A DNA stretch of 64,000 nucleotides from Candidatus Thorarchaeota archaeon (GCA_016840855.1 JAEORO010000069.1:1-64000), one strand, 5' to 3'; shown: positions 25,746 to 35,222, counted from the stretch's first letter. A program made the numbers and translations. Notes: generated by a model not told the origin, from the letters alone.

Positions 25746-26447
25746 TCAACTAGTCAGTTTTATCTTCACAACATAATGTTTACGCAATCCCGCAGGTTCT
25801 TTTAATATCAGTATTCCTTCATAGTCATCGTTGAAGAATTTAGTGAGATTCTTATCAGGATCTTCCCCACTTTTTCGCATCAACCTCGCAACATGGTAAA
25901 TCAGTTCCTGAACCCATTTTCGCAAGTGCTTTCTTTCATTTTCTACTAGATTGGGATTCGCCTCAATGTAGTAATGAATCTCCCAAGCTATCTTACGGTT
26001 GTACCATGCAGAAGCAAGGAAGTTGATTAGCACCATCGCAATTGCTAGTACAGCTAGAGGAATAATGAAATCCTGTAAGAAAGCCCACTGAAAAACCCAT
26101 GTGAGTAAAAGTACAGGCGCAACAATAGTGAGTAAAGCCATTGATGCAAAAGAGAAGTACTGCTTTCTATTGAGCCAGCCTTCAATGCCTGGAATCTTAG
26201 GACCAATTGCAGCAAGCTTATGCAGAACCTTTCGAATGACTCCCCATTGTCTTATGAAACTTTGGGGCAATTCACCTTTGTTGATCTTCTTATCGATAAA
26301 GGCAAGTTCGTAAGTTCTGTTTATTCGATAGCCATCAAAGACAGTAATGAGGTTTCGACTAAATTTCAAGTCCAATTCAGAGGGGTTGAAATTAAAATCG
26401 TCCAAAGAGATAGGAGTTCCTTTCTTGCGTTTTGATTGCTGACTCAT
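25746..26447 (-). CDS. Unrecognised two-helix membrane protein
   Basis: 233 residues, family not recognised. Residues 1-20 are basic and Ser/Lys-rich. Two adjacent membrane segments (about 98-120 and 126-145) form a hairpin, leaving a mostly charged N-terminal part of about 95 residues and a C-terminal part of about 85 on the same, presumably cytosolic, side. The C-terminal part includes KHLRKWVQELIYHVARLMRK, an amphipathic helix, and ends in strands. No catalytic motif seen. Convergent with the DUF917 gene and divergent from the gene at 26.6 kb. Confidence 0.6.
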   Translation of the reverse strand: MSQQSKRKKGTPISLDDFNFNPSELDLKFSRNLITVFDGYRINRTYELAFIDKKINKGELPQSFIRQWGVIRKVLHKLAAIGPKIPGIEGWLNRKQYFSFASMALLTIVAPVLLLTWVFQWAFLQDFIIPLAVLAIAMVLINFLASAWYNRKIAWEIHYYIEANPNLVENERKHLRKWVQELIYHVARLMRKSGEDPDKNLTKFFNDDYEGILILKEPAGLRKHYVVKIKLTS

Positions 26448-26610
26448 CTTTCATAGTCCTCTTTCTGCAGGCTCATGTTATCAGCTAATTAACATTTGTG
26501 ATTTTGAGCTAAATCGCAACCGTCTGGTTTAAGAACTGCCCTGTTCGAACACAATTTAGCAACTCCGGGTGACCTTTAAAAAAGGGGTACTTCAATGGTG
26601 AAATAGCACA

Positions 26611-27540
26611 ATGTCCAACAATGATAGACTTCCAGATATCGAGTATATTGGCACAGATCCTTATAGTGAGAAACAGCATGAGATACAAATTAATCCAAAT
26701 TGCGCCAGATTCGTTCTTCCTCGAGAAAAGAAAGGAAAAGAATACCAAGCAGTTTTTGATGCAGAATGGAAGGAAGTCATATCGTTTGAGGTGTGTGAGG
26801 TTCATTATGGTAAGGATGATCAAACATGGCCAATTGATGAAGTACTACCCGATGATTTCAAACCATTGGGAACGGTGGGCCTGCTTTTTCTCTATATGAT
26901 GCCCTTTGGTCAAGCATTCTTTCCGGTATGGGGCAAAATACCACTAGAAGATGTACTAAAAGTTCGAAGCCTCATAGAAGAACGATTGCAGCGACCGTCA
27001 TTACCTGGATTAGCTCACCATGGAACAGCAGCGGCTGTAAAATATGTACTTCAGCATTGTGAGATTCAAAGTCAGAAAAGAGCAGAGTGGTATGATTGGA
27101 CAAAGAAAGGACGTATGTCTAAACCAAATCCTAAATTCCGAGAAATAGGACCGAATTATGTTTACTGTAAAGAGGGGATGGCAATTGACTTCTACGGTGC
27201 AGGTGAGCAGCTGGAGCAGATGTCAACATTTTGGCCTTGGAGACTGGTAAAAAGAGTCTTTGCGGATCACAACGAGCTCGTTGTACGATACCAATGGTAT
27301 GAGGACTCCTATATGTTTGAACAACAGGTATTGGAAGATGATGATCGCCATGAGTTCGGAGAAAAAGCGGAAGCAGCACTTGCATCTTACCAATCCTCTG
27401 ATGATGTAAAAGAGCTCCTTTTGATAAGACCTTGGTCATTTCCTTCAAAATTTCATCGAACATGGGATAAACTAGAGGCTTTTTCGAGCAAAGCGAGCAG
27501 AAACAGATTCCCGCCAATCTATGACTTTCAAGAAGAGTAG
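26611..27540 (+). CDS. Unrecognised soluble protein rich in aromatic residues
   Basis: 309 residues, family not recognised. No signal peptide; one moderately hydrophobic stretch (LGTVGLLFLYMMPFGQAFFP, about 90-109) could be a buried helix rather than a membrane segment. Trp is frequent, including EWYDWTKKG and FWPWRLVKRV. The N-terminal third looks beta-rich and the C-terminal third helical. Uniform coding character and a clean ATG support a real gene. It diverges from the two-helix membrane protein and is convergent with the amino-acid permease. Confidence 0.55.
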   Translation: MSNNDRLPDIEYIGTDPYSEKQHEIQINPNCARFVLPREKKGKEYQAVFDAEWKEVISFEVCEVHYGKDDQTWPIDEVLPDDFKPLGTVGLLFLYMMPFGQAFFPVWGKIPLEDVLKVRSLIEERLQRPSLPGLAHHGTAAAVKYVLQHCEIQSQKRAEWYDWTKKGRMSKPNPKFREIGPNYVYCKEGMAIDFYGAGEQLEQMSTFWPWRLVKRVFADHNELVVRYQWYEDSYMFEQQVLEDDDRHEFGEKAEAALASYQSSDDVKELLLIRPWSFPSKFHRTWDKLEAFSSKASRNRFPPIYDFQEE

Positions 27541-27587
27541 AAGAAACGACTTTGATCATACTTTGATATTGTAAGGATAGCTATAGT

Positions 27588-27629
27588 TGAAAAAAAAAGA
27601 AATGAAGAAGAGAGCTTGCGGCTCTCTTC
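27588..27629 (-). terminator. Terminator of the amino-acid permease gene
   Basis: GAAGAGAGC/GCTCTCTTC form a perfect 9-bp stem with a TTGCG loop (27607-27629). On the minus strand it is followed within ten bases by a run of nine T. It lies 15 bases past the permease stop. Confidence 0.8.
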
Positions 27630-27643
27630 AAATATTCTATAAT

Positions 27644-29206
27644 CTACTCTGGTGGTAGTTGTCCGAAGATTGCGGACATCTCGATGCCCTTGGCTTTGTT
27701 CTTAGCACCATAGTACATGTATGCCAGTTGACCAATCAGGTACACAATGACTGTGAACCAGACCTCAAACTGAACAGTGGGATCTGGTACGTAGGCAATC
27801 AATGCATAGAAGAATGCTGCGCCTGAAATCAGACCAGCAAGCGAAACTAATGGAATGCCAAGGAATTTCCATGCACCACTCCGCTCCCACAATGTTGGCC
27901 TATAGTATGGCAGTGAAACTGCAGCCAATGCCATTTGCCATCTGATGAAGACATAGGTGAAAGCCACGCCTATCAGAGAAGCCAAGGCTGTGCCAAAGAA
28001 GGCTTGTAGGATTGTTGCGTATAGGACTGTACCTAGCGATAGAATCAACCAGAACCACAGTGTGATGTGTGGCACATGGTACTTCGGGTGGACTCTTGCG
28101 AATGCCTCTGGGCAGAACCTGTCCATAGCCATCGAGTGCATTGGTCGGGTCACCCACAGCGCATTGCTTGGTGAGTCTAAGACACTAGCAAAGATTGGGC
28201 ACAGGATCACGAACCAGGCAATTGGATTGGCTCCTAGCGCTATTGCTGCGTAGTTACCAAATCCTGGGAAGAACCCAGTGACACCATTTGCGAGGTTGAT
28301 ACCATAGAGGTTGTTACCCATGCTGGCCTGAACTGCGAATGCAGATAGCAAGAAGAAGCCGGCAATGCCAGCCCAACCACCAACGTTGCTAAGCGGAATG
28401 TTCCTGCTTGGCTGTGAAACCTCACCTGCAACTGGCATAATCAGATAGGGCCACATTCCTCCAACTGTCAGAATGAGAGCACCACCAATTGCGCCAGGGT
28501 TGAAGTCTATGTAGTTGACTGGTGTAGACGGGTTAAATGCACCCGGACCAGCAGCCCAAGCGCCAGTACCAAATACACCATCCCATACAGTCTGGTTTAT
28601 TGGGCTCGCAATTAGGACTAGGTCAGCAACCAGTAGAGCTACTATGTTAATGATACCTAAGATTATAACGAACCATCCCAGCCATTTGACACTGAGATAG
28701 CTGAAGATGAATCCAACAAAAATCATCAACGCAGCAGCCACGAACAACCAGATTACGTTACCCTGAAGTTCTTGCGCGAAGGATACTAGGCCTGCGTTTC
28801 CGGTAGCCCATCCAATGACGACAAGTCCGCCAGCGAAAATTTGTACAGCAAAAAAGCTTCCAGTGCCTCTAAAGACTGGGTTGGTAATCACGCTTCGCCA
28901 GCCTTCCATTACACCAAATATAGGGCTCAGACCACGTCCGGTGAAGTGGTATGATGCACCAGACCTTGGCATCGCGAGCATCAGACACATCAGTGAAATT
29001 GCTTCAAAGAATACAATGCCTGAACCGATGGCATACATCGGTAACAGATGCGCGCCGGGATACCAGGATGAAACCTGTGGTCCAAAGTAGTGGAACCAAG
29101 GTCCTAGTGTTAGTGCTATTGGAAGAAGAAGAGCGAAACCGGTACCTACTTCCTTTACAAGGCCGGAGCTCTCTCGCACGAAGAGGAGCTTTTCTTCCTC
29201 ACTCAA
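27644..29206 (-). CDS. APC-superfamily amino-acid permease
   Basis: 520 residues with 12 predicted membrane segments. The N-terminal part has the APC pattern PRSGASYHFTGRGLSPIFGVMEGW in helices 2-3 and GGMWPYLIMPVAGEVSQPSRNIP around helix 6, where the substrate and ion sites lie in the family. Imports amino acids or related compounds; specificity unknown. Two direct repeats sit 110-130 bases upstream of its start, in the promoter region. Codon use is more GC-rich at third positions than in its neighbours, perhaps reflecting high expression. Confidence 0.88.
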   Translation of the reverse strand: MSEEEKLLFVRESSGLVKEVGTGFALLLPIALTLGPWFHYFGPQVSSWYPGAHLLPMYAIGSGIVFFEAISLMCLMLAMPRSGASYHFTGRGLSPIFGVMEGWRSVITNPVFRGTGSFFAVQIFAGGLVVIGWATGNAGLVSFAQELQGNVIWLFVAAALMIFVGFIFSYLSVKWLGWFVIILGIINIVALLVADLVLIASPINQTVWDGVFGTGAWAAGPGAFNPSTPVNYIDFNPGAIGGALILTVGGMWPYLIMPVAGEVSQPSRNIPLSNVGGWAGIAGFFLLSAFAVQASMGNNLYGINLANGVTGFFPGFGNYAAIALGANPIAWFVILCPIFASVLDSPSNALWVTRPMHSMAMDRFCPEAFARVHPKYHVPHITLWFWLILSLGTVLYATILQAFFGTALASLIGVAFTYVFIRWQMALAAVSLPYYRPTLWERSGAWKFLGIPLVSLAGLISGAAFFYALIAYVPDPTVQFEVWFTVIVYLIGQLAYMYYGAKNKAKGIEMSAIFGQLPPE

Positions 29207-29316
29207 TTTGCGTTGTTCTCCTTTTTTTCTCTCTCACGACAAGAAAACGAATCGTTATCGTGATAATGTTTTAGGGGTGTACGCTGATATTTAAACTAAA
29301 GGGTATCATTTTTTGA

Positions 29317-29339
29317 GACTTTAATATCGACTTTAATAT
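29317..29339. repeat. Tandem 11-base direct repeat upstream of the permease
   Basis: GACTTTAATAT occurs twice, 12 bases apart start to start, so the copies lie on nearly the same face of the helix. It is in the 180-base gap upstream of the permease gene. This suits a cooperatively bound regulator, though AT-rich sequence weakens the case. Confidence 0.35.
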
Positions 29340-29387
29340 TATTAGCTCCTATTCAATACGGCATTTGTCGGAGTGCTCAAAATACTA

Positions 29388-30167
29388 TCACGAGTGTCGA
29401 AGTCTCTTAAAGAAATCCTGATCTAGAAGGAGCACCTCGACATTCTTTGTACGAACACCAGTACGACTCTCTAGAAGGACATTCAAAATGATTTCAATAT
29501 CCATTATGTGAACCGGCGGGACTGAGACCTTCATGTCTTTAGTGGCATATCCCAGTGCTTCCTGTTTCCCTTCATTTGTGACAATGCCATTTGTAATTAG
29601 AACACCCTGATTTGCTTGATGAGTTGGAAGAGACCCTCTAATCTCGCGAATGAGGTCAGCCCCAATCCTCTCGTCAAAGTCGCACTTCTTGGCGTATACA
29701 ACAACAGGAGACCTACCACCATCATCTCGCCATGATGTTAGAAGCACAACGGTTTCATTATGTGTATCAACCTCTTCAGCCTCCTCTACACAGGCTCGAA
29801 TGTTAAGAAGAACAATTCTTGCGAGATCGTTAAATCCTTCTAAATCGAGTCGAGCAATCTCATGTCTCATCTCTCTGCGAGTTGCACGATTAAAGTCATC
29901 AGCACGAGCTCGCACTTCAGCAATTAATTCCTCGTCCACTGCTCCTTCGCAAAGGTCGTTATACTGATATAGTCCAGGTCCTGTACGTAGGAAATACGCA
30001 GGCCGATTATCTTCCTGTGCTTGTTTGCCTTCAATGGAGAGGGATGCTGAAACTGAGGCAGGATCACGTGCCAATGCTTCTGCAATCTTCTTATAATGAA
30101 CTGGCTCAGCCCTAGCATGTTGTGCGAGCCATTCTCTGAGGGTAAGTTTTGATATCTTATCTGCCAA
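29388..30167 (-). CDS. HARE-HTH plus Mrr-like restriction-endonuclease-fold protein
   Basis: 259 residues in two parts. Residues 8-70 match a HARE-HTH/winged helix (LTLREWLAQHARAEPVHYKKIAEAL then FLRTGPGLYQYND). Residues 105-210 look like a PD-(D/E)XK Mrr-type domain: GFNDLARIVLLN, RDDGGRSPVVVYAKKCD, and HQANQGVLITNGIVTNEGKQEA. In active Mrr proteins the strand ends in Q-x-K or E-x-K; here it reads Tyr158-Ala-Lys160, so catalysis is doubtful, and DNA or modified-base recognition is possible. Stands alone with no methylase beside it. Confidence 0.68.
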   Translation of the reverse strand: MADKISKLTLREWLAQHARAEPVHYKKIAEALARDPASVSASLSIEGKQAQEDNRPAYFLRTGPGLYQYNDLCEGAVDEELIAEVRARADDFNRATRREMRHEIARLDLEGFNDLARIVLLNIRACVEEAEEVDTHNETVVLLTSWRDDGGRSPVVVYAKKCDFDERIGADLIREIRGSLPTHQANQGVLITNGIVTNEGKQEALGYATKDMKVSVPPVHIMDIEIILNVLLESRTGVRTKNVEVLLLDQDFFKRLRHS

Positions 30168-30227
30168 TTTCTATCGCAACCGATGCTGTCGTTAGCTTTT
30201 TTGACTACCCACTATTGTTGGGCGTAT

Positions 30228-30256
30228 CCTTGTTATCAAGGTGAAATCAAGGTGAT
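30228..30256. promoter_or_regulatory. Hairpin and direct repeat ahead of the MoaD-like gene
   Basis: CCTTG-TTAT-CAAGG forms a 5-bp hairpin whose right arm begins a direct repeat, ATCAAGGTGA at 30236 and again at 30247. A GATGT/ACATC stem follows. The 223-base gap between the Mrr-like and MoaD-like genes also holds a locally GC-rich CCCGCCCCGTGG block near 30288. Possible operator or leader structure; no known riboswitch recognised. Confidence 0.3.
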
Positions 30257-30390
30257 GTCTGGTAACATCCCCTTTATGACATTTGTCCCGCCCCGTGGCT
30301 ATGGTGGGCATTCCTGTTGATTTTTGTATTTATATGGGTAAATTTAAACTTTAAGACTGTATTAAGAATTATGAGTGTGGATAAAAGAAA

Positions 30391-30681
30391 TTGACAACAG
30401 TTTTCGTGAAGCTCATGAACAAAGGGTTGAAGCATTCAGAACATGATAAGTTCTCATTTGAAACAGGTGAGGATTCAACTGTTCGTGATTTAATTGATGA
30501 GCTCCATGAAGAGTATGGAGAAAGATTCGAAGTTTATCTGGAAGACAAGGAGAAGCGAATCCTTAGAAGAGACACAGTTGTCATTGTCAATGGTATGAAC
30601 ATGGTTGCGCGAAAAGGAGAGAAAACAAAACTCTCCAAAGGTGATCTGATTGTTTTTATGATTGCAGCTGTTGGTGGCTAA
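30391..30681 (+). CDS. MoaD/ubiquitin-like sulfur-carrier protein
   Basis: 96 residues of a beta-grasp protein ending in AAVGG. The C-terminal Gly-Gly is the site adenylated and thiocarboxylated by an E1-like enzyme, for sulfur transfer to molybdopterin/tungstopterin or tRNA, or for SAMP-type conjugation. The fold order is clear: TVFVKLM strand, TVRDLIDELHEEYGERF helix, TVVIVNGMNM, then GDLIVFMIAAVGG. It starts with TTG. The tungsten enzyme AOR in this window needs such a carrier for its pterin. Longer than bacterial MoaD (about 81), similar to archaeal MoaD-like proteins. Confidence 0.8.
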   Translation: MTTVFVKLMNKGLKHSEHDKFSFETGEDSTVRDLIDELHEEYGERFEVYLEDKEKRILRRDTVVIVNGMNMVARKGEKTKLSKGDLIVFMIAAVGG

Positions 30682-30711
30682 AAGAGAGGAGAAGGTGTTT
30701 CCCATCCTCAA

Positions 30712-31908
30712 TTAGTCTTCAGGGAAATAGTCAGATTCGAGAATTTCAGGATTAACAATACCAGCAGATACAGCCATTATTTCAGCAACATCCAAGACCC
30801 TGATATCCAAGTCAGCTTCATACATACCATGTGTCAGATTCATCTCGCAAGCTGGACAGATGGTCGTCATTAACTCAGCATTAGTACCAACAAAATCTCT
30901 GATTCGTTCGTCTGATACCTTCTGAGAGTAATCAGGAAACATGATTTTGCATCCTCCACCACCGCCGCAACAGAATGCATGCTCACGATTTCTTGACATC
31001 TCAATGAATTCCAAACCAGGGATTGATTCGAGAACTTTTCGTGGTGAATCGTAGATATCTCGATAACGTCCTATCTCGCATGGGTCGTGATAGGTGACTT
31101 TCTTCGTAACTGAATTCTTGAATTTCAGCTTCTTTTGTTCAACAATCTCAAGCAATACTTCACTAGTATGACGTACCTTAATTGGTAACTTATCCAAACC
31201 TAGAAGATGAGGATACTCCTCGTCAAATGCTCTAAAGCAACTAGGACAAGGAGTTATGATTTCATTAACTCCACGATCCTGCAATTTCTTCAAGTATGCT
31301 TTTGCATACTTCTTTGCATCTTTCATGATTCCTGTTACCCAATAGGGGGTACCGCAGCATTTCTGATCATCACCTAAGAAATCTAAATCATACCCAGCAG
31401 CTTGAAGCAACCGTACAAGGATGTTTGTTTTCTCCTTGAAACGATGACTAGCTAGGCATCCCGGATAAAACAAAGTCCCTGATCCTTTGTTGAATTCAAG
31501 TCCTGCAGTCCACTTGGTATGTTCCTTGACAGAGTCTGCAAAGATGTTACCTGACGATGTGACTGTTTCAGCCATATTTGTTCCAGCTTCAGGGATTTTT
31601 ATTCCTTGGTTTATGAAGTCCTGCCGCATAGCCTTTGTAATCTCAATTACATCAATTTGAGCTGCTTTCTTACACTCCTCTCTACACCTTCCACACATAA
31701 AGCATCCAAAGATTCTTTCTGCAAGTTCTTCAGAATATTCCAGCTTACCCTCAAGAATTGACCGGGCAATCGCCATTCTACCTCTTGCTGTAGAAGACTC
31801 CCAGCGCTGTGTGAAAATTTCAGGACATCGGTCATTGTAATCGAATCCACGGCAGAACTCACATCTCCCGCAAGCATAGATCATGTCTTTGTATTGCTCA
31901 ATTTTCAT
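30712..31908 (-). CDS. GlcF/HdrD-like Fe-S protein with two CCG domains
   Basis: 398 residues. N-terminal ferredoxin-like region with CGRCEFC...RCP and CFMCGRCREECKK (two [4Fe-4S] sites), then two CCG domains: GCLASHRF ... QKCCGTPYW and HDPCEIGRYRDIY ... FCCGGGGGCK. This is the electron-accepting subunit seen with FAD-linked hydroxy-acid dehydrogenases (GlcF, LldE, HdrD). Its ATG overlaps the TGA of the upstream FAD subunit (ATGA), so the two are translated together and form one enzyme. Confidence 0.88.
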   Translation of the reverse strand: MKIEQYKDMIYACGRCEFCRGFDYNDRCPEIFTQRWESSTARGRMAIARSILEGKLEYSEELAERIFGCFMCGRCREECKKAAQIDVIEITKAMRQDFINQGIKIPEAGTNMAETVTSSGNIFADSVKEHTKWTAGLEFNKGSGTLFYPGCLASHRFKEKTNILVRLLQAAGYDLDFLGDDQKCCGTPYWVTGIMKDAKKYAKAYLKKLQDRGVNEIITPCPSCFRAFDEEYPHLLGLDKLPIKVRHTSEVLLEIVEQKKLKFKNSVTKKVTYHDPCEIGRYRDIYDSPRKVLESIPGLEFIEMSRNREHAFCCGGGGGCKIMFPDYSQKVSDERIRDFVGTNAELMTTICPACEMNLTHGMYEADLDIRVLDVAEIMAVSAGIVNPEILESDYFPED

Positions 31909-33290
31909 TGCAGTTCTTCCTCCGGAATGAAAATTCCACGTTGCAAGATATTCTTTGGATCCAATGTCTTCTTTAGTGTCTTAAGAAGCCTGTAGTATCC
32001 TGTGTTTCGCTCAGCGACGAAGCTTCGAAGACCGTCCCGTCCACCAATTCCATAAGGAACAACTGGACCATTGAGAGTTATTTCATCAATCTCATGTGCT
32101 ATCTTCACTAGCTCTTTCCATTCTTCTGGCTCCTTGTAATTAGTCACCATGAAGGCTAACCAATCCCTTGGTAGAATCTGTCCCCCAAAACCCGCTTTCG
32201 TGTATCCTCTTTTCTCTATGAGTTCCTCTTTCCAAATTCTATACAAGAAGGTTATATCATCAATTCGAAGAGATCCTGCTCCAAAGAAGTGCCAGACACC
32301 TGTGTTGAAAAGGTCTGTTAGTCCCGTCAAAATTCTACCAAAATAATCATCAGCTGGAGCGCGATCGCCTATTTCTCCACCAAGCTCATTGATTTTCGCT
32401 ATTATCATCTTCTTCCGATGGTCAACAATTTCCTGCTCGTAACCGAAAATATCCATCATTAAGAAGAGCACTTCAGGTGCTGTTGGAGCAACCCAGAGGT
32501 ATATGCCTTGCATGTACTCATCACCTACATGCTGGTTGATGAAGTGACCAAACTCAATAACATCATCAAGTGTCTTCATTGTGGCGGTTAACCGCTCTGA
32601 GATATCAGTGGTTGGTCGAACTCGCAAGGTTAATTCAGTACAGACTCCAAGAATTCCTTCTGCACCAATGAACATACCAGCGAGATCAGGACCGAGACAT
32701 TGACGCTTGAATTTACCTGCACTTGGCCATGCTGCTGACCCAGTTTCTACTACATCTCCATTTGGCAAGACCATCTCCAAAGAGATGATATCTTGGTTGC
32801 CATGGAAGCCAAACTTAGCTGTGGAATGAGGTCCACCTCCTGCCTTCATGACCGACCCACCAACAGTCATTGCAGGACCTCCAGCTTCACTACAAAGATA
32901 TGTGAGTCCCTGCTTTCTCAACTCTCGGTCTAATTTCGCCCATGTGCAGTTGGGTTGCACTGTTGCTACAAGGTCTCTCGTATTGATTTCAATGACCTTA
33001 TTCAAGCGTCCCATATCAAGCATAATTCCAGGTTCTTGCGGGAGATAGGCATCCCAATGAGAAGTGCCTCCCCCACGTATGTATACCGGAATTTCATGAC
33101 TGTTTGCAATCTTTAGAATGGTTTGAATCTCTTCTCTAGATTCGGGTAGGACAACATGAGTTGGTATTTTCTGCGCTGCAGGGCTAAGGTCACGACTATA
33201 TGGAATCAGGTCGAACTTTTTATCGGTGACTCGATTCGGACCTACAACCTCTTGAAGAAGGCTTGTAACCTTCTTAATATCGACCATCAT
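31905..33290 (-). CDS. GlcD-like FAD-linked oxidase (hydroxy-acid dehydrogenase)
   Basis: About 461 residues, VAO/PCMH family. Residues 45-220 bind FAD: VVLPESREEIQTILKIANSHEIPVYIRGGGTSHWDAYLPQ, CSEAGGPAMTVGGSVMKAGGG and IGAEGILGVCTELTLR. The C-terminal FAD-oxidase type-4 domain ends in KTLDPKNILQRGIF. Such enzymes oxidise D-lactate, glycolate or other 2-hydroxy acids. ATG 33290 has GGAG five bases ahead and is preferred over GTG 33308. It overlaps the Fe-S partner gene by four bases. Divergent from the UroD-type gene. Confidence 0.88.
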   Translation of the reverse strand: MMVDIKKVTSLLQEVVGPNRVTDKKFDLIPYSRDLSPAAQKIPTHVVLPESREEIQTILKIANSHEIPVYIRGGGTSHWDAYLPQEPGIMLDMGRLNKVIEINTRDLVATVQPNCTWAKLDRELRKQGLTYLCSEAGGPAMTVGGSVMKAGGGPHSTAKFGFHGNQDIISLEMVLPNGDVVETGSAAWPSAGKFKRQCLGPDLAGMFIGAEGILGVCTELTLRVRPTTDISERLTATMKTLDDVIEFGHFINQHVGDEYMQGIYLWVAPTAPEVLFLMMDIFGYEQEIVDHRKKMIIAKINELGGEIGDRAPADDYFGRILTGLTDLFNTGVWHFFGAGSLRIDDITFLYRIWKEELIEKRGYTKAGFGGQILPRDWLAFMVTNYKEPEEWKELVKIAHEIDEITLNGPVVPYGIGGRDGLRSFVAERNTGYYRLLKTLKKTLDPKNILQRGIFIPEEELQ

Positions 33291-33408
33291 GAATCGCTCC
33301 AATGACACCAGAATAGTATAAGATGTCCAGAGTAGTGCCCACCGATTAATTAAAGACTACGGTCTGAACCCGATTTAAGAAGAGATTAGAAAAATTAGAG
33401 GAATAGGA

Positions 33409-34542
33409 ATGAACATGAAACCTAGGGAGAGATTTCATGCTGCTGTTAATCATGAAGAGCCTGATCGAGTACCGATGGACTATTGGACAACTCCACAAGC
33501 ATATGAGAACTTACGGGATTATTTAGCCATAACTGCTCCAGAAACACAAGAATGGGGAATAATGGCTACATGGAAAACATCGGAAGAGCTATTGAAACGT
33601 CTTAATGTTGATTTTAGACGAGTATACATGAAATCCTCAGCTAGTTTTGCACCTCAGCCACTTCCAGATGGGTCTATTGAAATTGAGTTCAAATGCGGTA
33701 TGAAAGTAATAGGAGGTTACAACGAAGTCACCTACTATCCTTGGGCTGATTTTACGGAAGTTGAACAAATCGAGGATTTTGATTGGATTGATCCAGATGA
33801 TCCATCAAGATTGGATGGAGTTAGGGATTGGGCTGAATATCTACATGAGAGAACAGATTATGCAGTTGTAGGAATGGTTGGAGGGCCTTGGGGTGTTTTC
33901 GAGATTGTGGCTCATTATATGCGAGGGTTTGACAAGTTCCTAATCGACCTGCTAAGAAGACCAAACCTAGCGGATGCAATGATGGAGAAGAGCATGAAAC
34001 TTGCCTTAGAGATGAATCGAGTCTTCTTGGATGAAGTTGGAGAGTATTTAGACATCGTGCAAGTTGGGGATGATCTTGGACATCAAGATGGTCTTCTCAT
34101 AAGTCCAAGAGTATACAGAAAAATGGTAAAACACAGACACAAGAGAATCTATAGTGATATTCATAAAAGAGCGCCTCACGTGAAAATTCTGTATCACTCG
34201 TGTGGTGCAATCGAGCCTATGATAGAAGACCTTCTTGAAGTTGATGTTGACATCTTGAATCCGATTCAGCCACTTGCAAAGGGAATGGATTCTGTTGAAC
34301 TCAAGAAGAAATATGGGGATAGGCTAACATTTCATGGAGGGATAGATCTACAACACGCTATGTCAGCTCAAGGTACAGTCAACGATGTGCGAGCAGAGGT
34401 TGATAGACGAATAAAAGCGTTAGCACCTGGAGGCGGCTACATACTCGCGCCTGCACATAACATACAACCAGAATCGACTCCAGAAAAAATCCTTGAGCTC
34501 TATGACTACGCATCTAAGAAAGGTGTGTATCATTTACGTTGA
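33409..34542 (+). CDS. Uroporphyrinogen decarboxylase-family protein (MtaA/methyltransferase type)
   Basis: 377 residues. MKPRERFHAAVNHEEPDRVPMDYW, VGMVGGPWGVFEIVAHYMRG, DIVQVGDDLGHQDGLLISP and LYHSCGAIEPMIEDLLEVDVDILNPIQP match the UroD superfamily in its non-haem branch, which includes cobamide methyltransferases (MtaA, CmuA). The His and Cys of YHSCGA fit zinc binding in that branch. No corrinoid protein gene is in the window. Function in demethylation of a small compound is therefore inferred, not shown. Confidence 0.78.
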   Translation: MNMKPRERFHAAVNHEEPDRVPMDYWTTPQAYENLRDYLAITAPETQEWGIMATWKTSEELLKRLNVDFRRVYMKSSASFAPQPLPDGSIEIEFKCGMKVIGGYNEVTYYPWADFTEVEQIEDFDWIDPDDPSRLDGVRDWAEYLHERTDYAVVGMVGGPWGVFEIVAHYMRGFDKFLIDLLRRPNLADAMMEKSMKLALEMNRVFLDEVGEYLDIVQVGDDLGHQDGLLISPRVYRKMVKHRHKRIYSDIHKRAPHVKILYHSCGAIEPMIEDLLEVDVDILNPIQPLAKGMDSVELKKKYGDRLTFHGGIDLQHAMSAQGTVNDVRAEVDRRIKALAPGGGYILAPAHNIQPESTPEKILELYDYASKKGVYHLR

Positions 34543-34548
34543 GTAGAG

Positions 34549-35217
34549 CTAAGGGATTGGTCGCTCTTTGTGAAGGTCATGAGGGTCTTTTCCTTCATCT
34601 AATTTTTCAGACCACCACTTATCAGTCCCCACAACTGCTTCTGCGTGTCTTAAAACATCCTCAATTCGACTAGCTGGAATCACAATAATTCCATCACCAT
34701 CTCCAAATACTAAATCTCCTGGATTCACAGTGACTCCACCGCAGACTATAGGACTTTGGACCGACTCCATATCTAAACGGCCTCTCATTGTACCGGGATG
34801 ACGACCGCGGGCAAAAACTGGGAAATTTAATTTATCAATATCATAGATATCTCGGGAGGTGCCATCAACAACTGCTCCGCGAACACCTCGCTTTAAACCA
34901 ATCTTCGTTAATATCTGCCCCCATGCTGAGCAATCATTTGCGCCAGCCATGTCAATAACAAGAATGTCACCATCTGAGGCTTCGGTCCCCAGACTCATGA
35001 ATACATCAAGTTGATTCTCGTCATATGGTCGATTCGCAGGAGCGCGTTTTAGTTTCCCAGTTCGTGCGAATCCAGCCATTCGGTTATTTTTTGTTAGAGG
35101 TGTAATTCCTCTGTCCATGCATACCTGTCCAAGTCCAACCTCATCTGCAGCATCTGAAAGAGCTGCAACATAGAGTTTCATTGTACGTTTGATAATTAAA
35201 ATTCTATCAGTCGTCAT
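34549..35217 (-). CDS. RraA-family aldolase/decarboxylase-like protein
   Basis: About 222 residues. The metal-site motifs GAVVDGTSRDI and GDLVFGDGDGIIVIP, and GQILTKIGLKRGVRG, are those of the RraA fold, whose members include 4-hydroxy-4-methyl-2-oxoglutarate aldolase/oxaloacetate decarboxylase and RNase E regulators. With no RNase E in archaea, an aldolase or decarboxylase role is favoured. ATG 35217 is preferred over 35238 because AAGGAAGTGA precedes it and overlaps the stop of the upstream gene, a sign of coupled translation. Confidence 0.8.
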   Translation of the reverse strand: MTTDRILIIKRTMKLYVAALSDAADEVGLGQVCMDRGITPLTKNNRMAGFARTGKLKRAPANRPYDENQLDVFMSLGTEASDGDILVIDMAGANDCSAWGQILTKIGLKRGVRGAVVDGTSRDIYDIDKLNFPVFARGRHPGTMRGRLDMESVQSPIVCGGVTVNPGDLVFGDGDGIIVIPASRIEDVLRHAEAVVGTDKWWSEKLDEGKDPHDLHKERPIP

Positions 35218-35222
35218 AGAAG

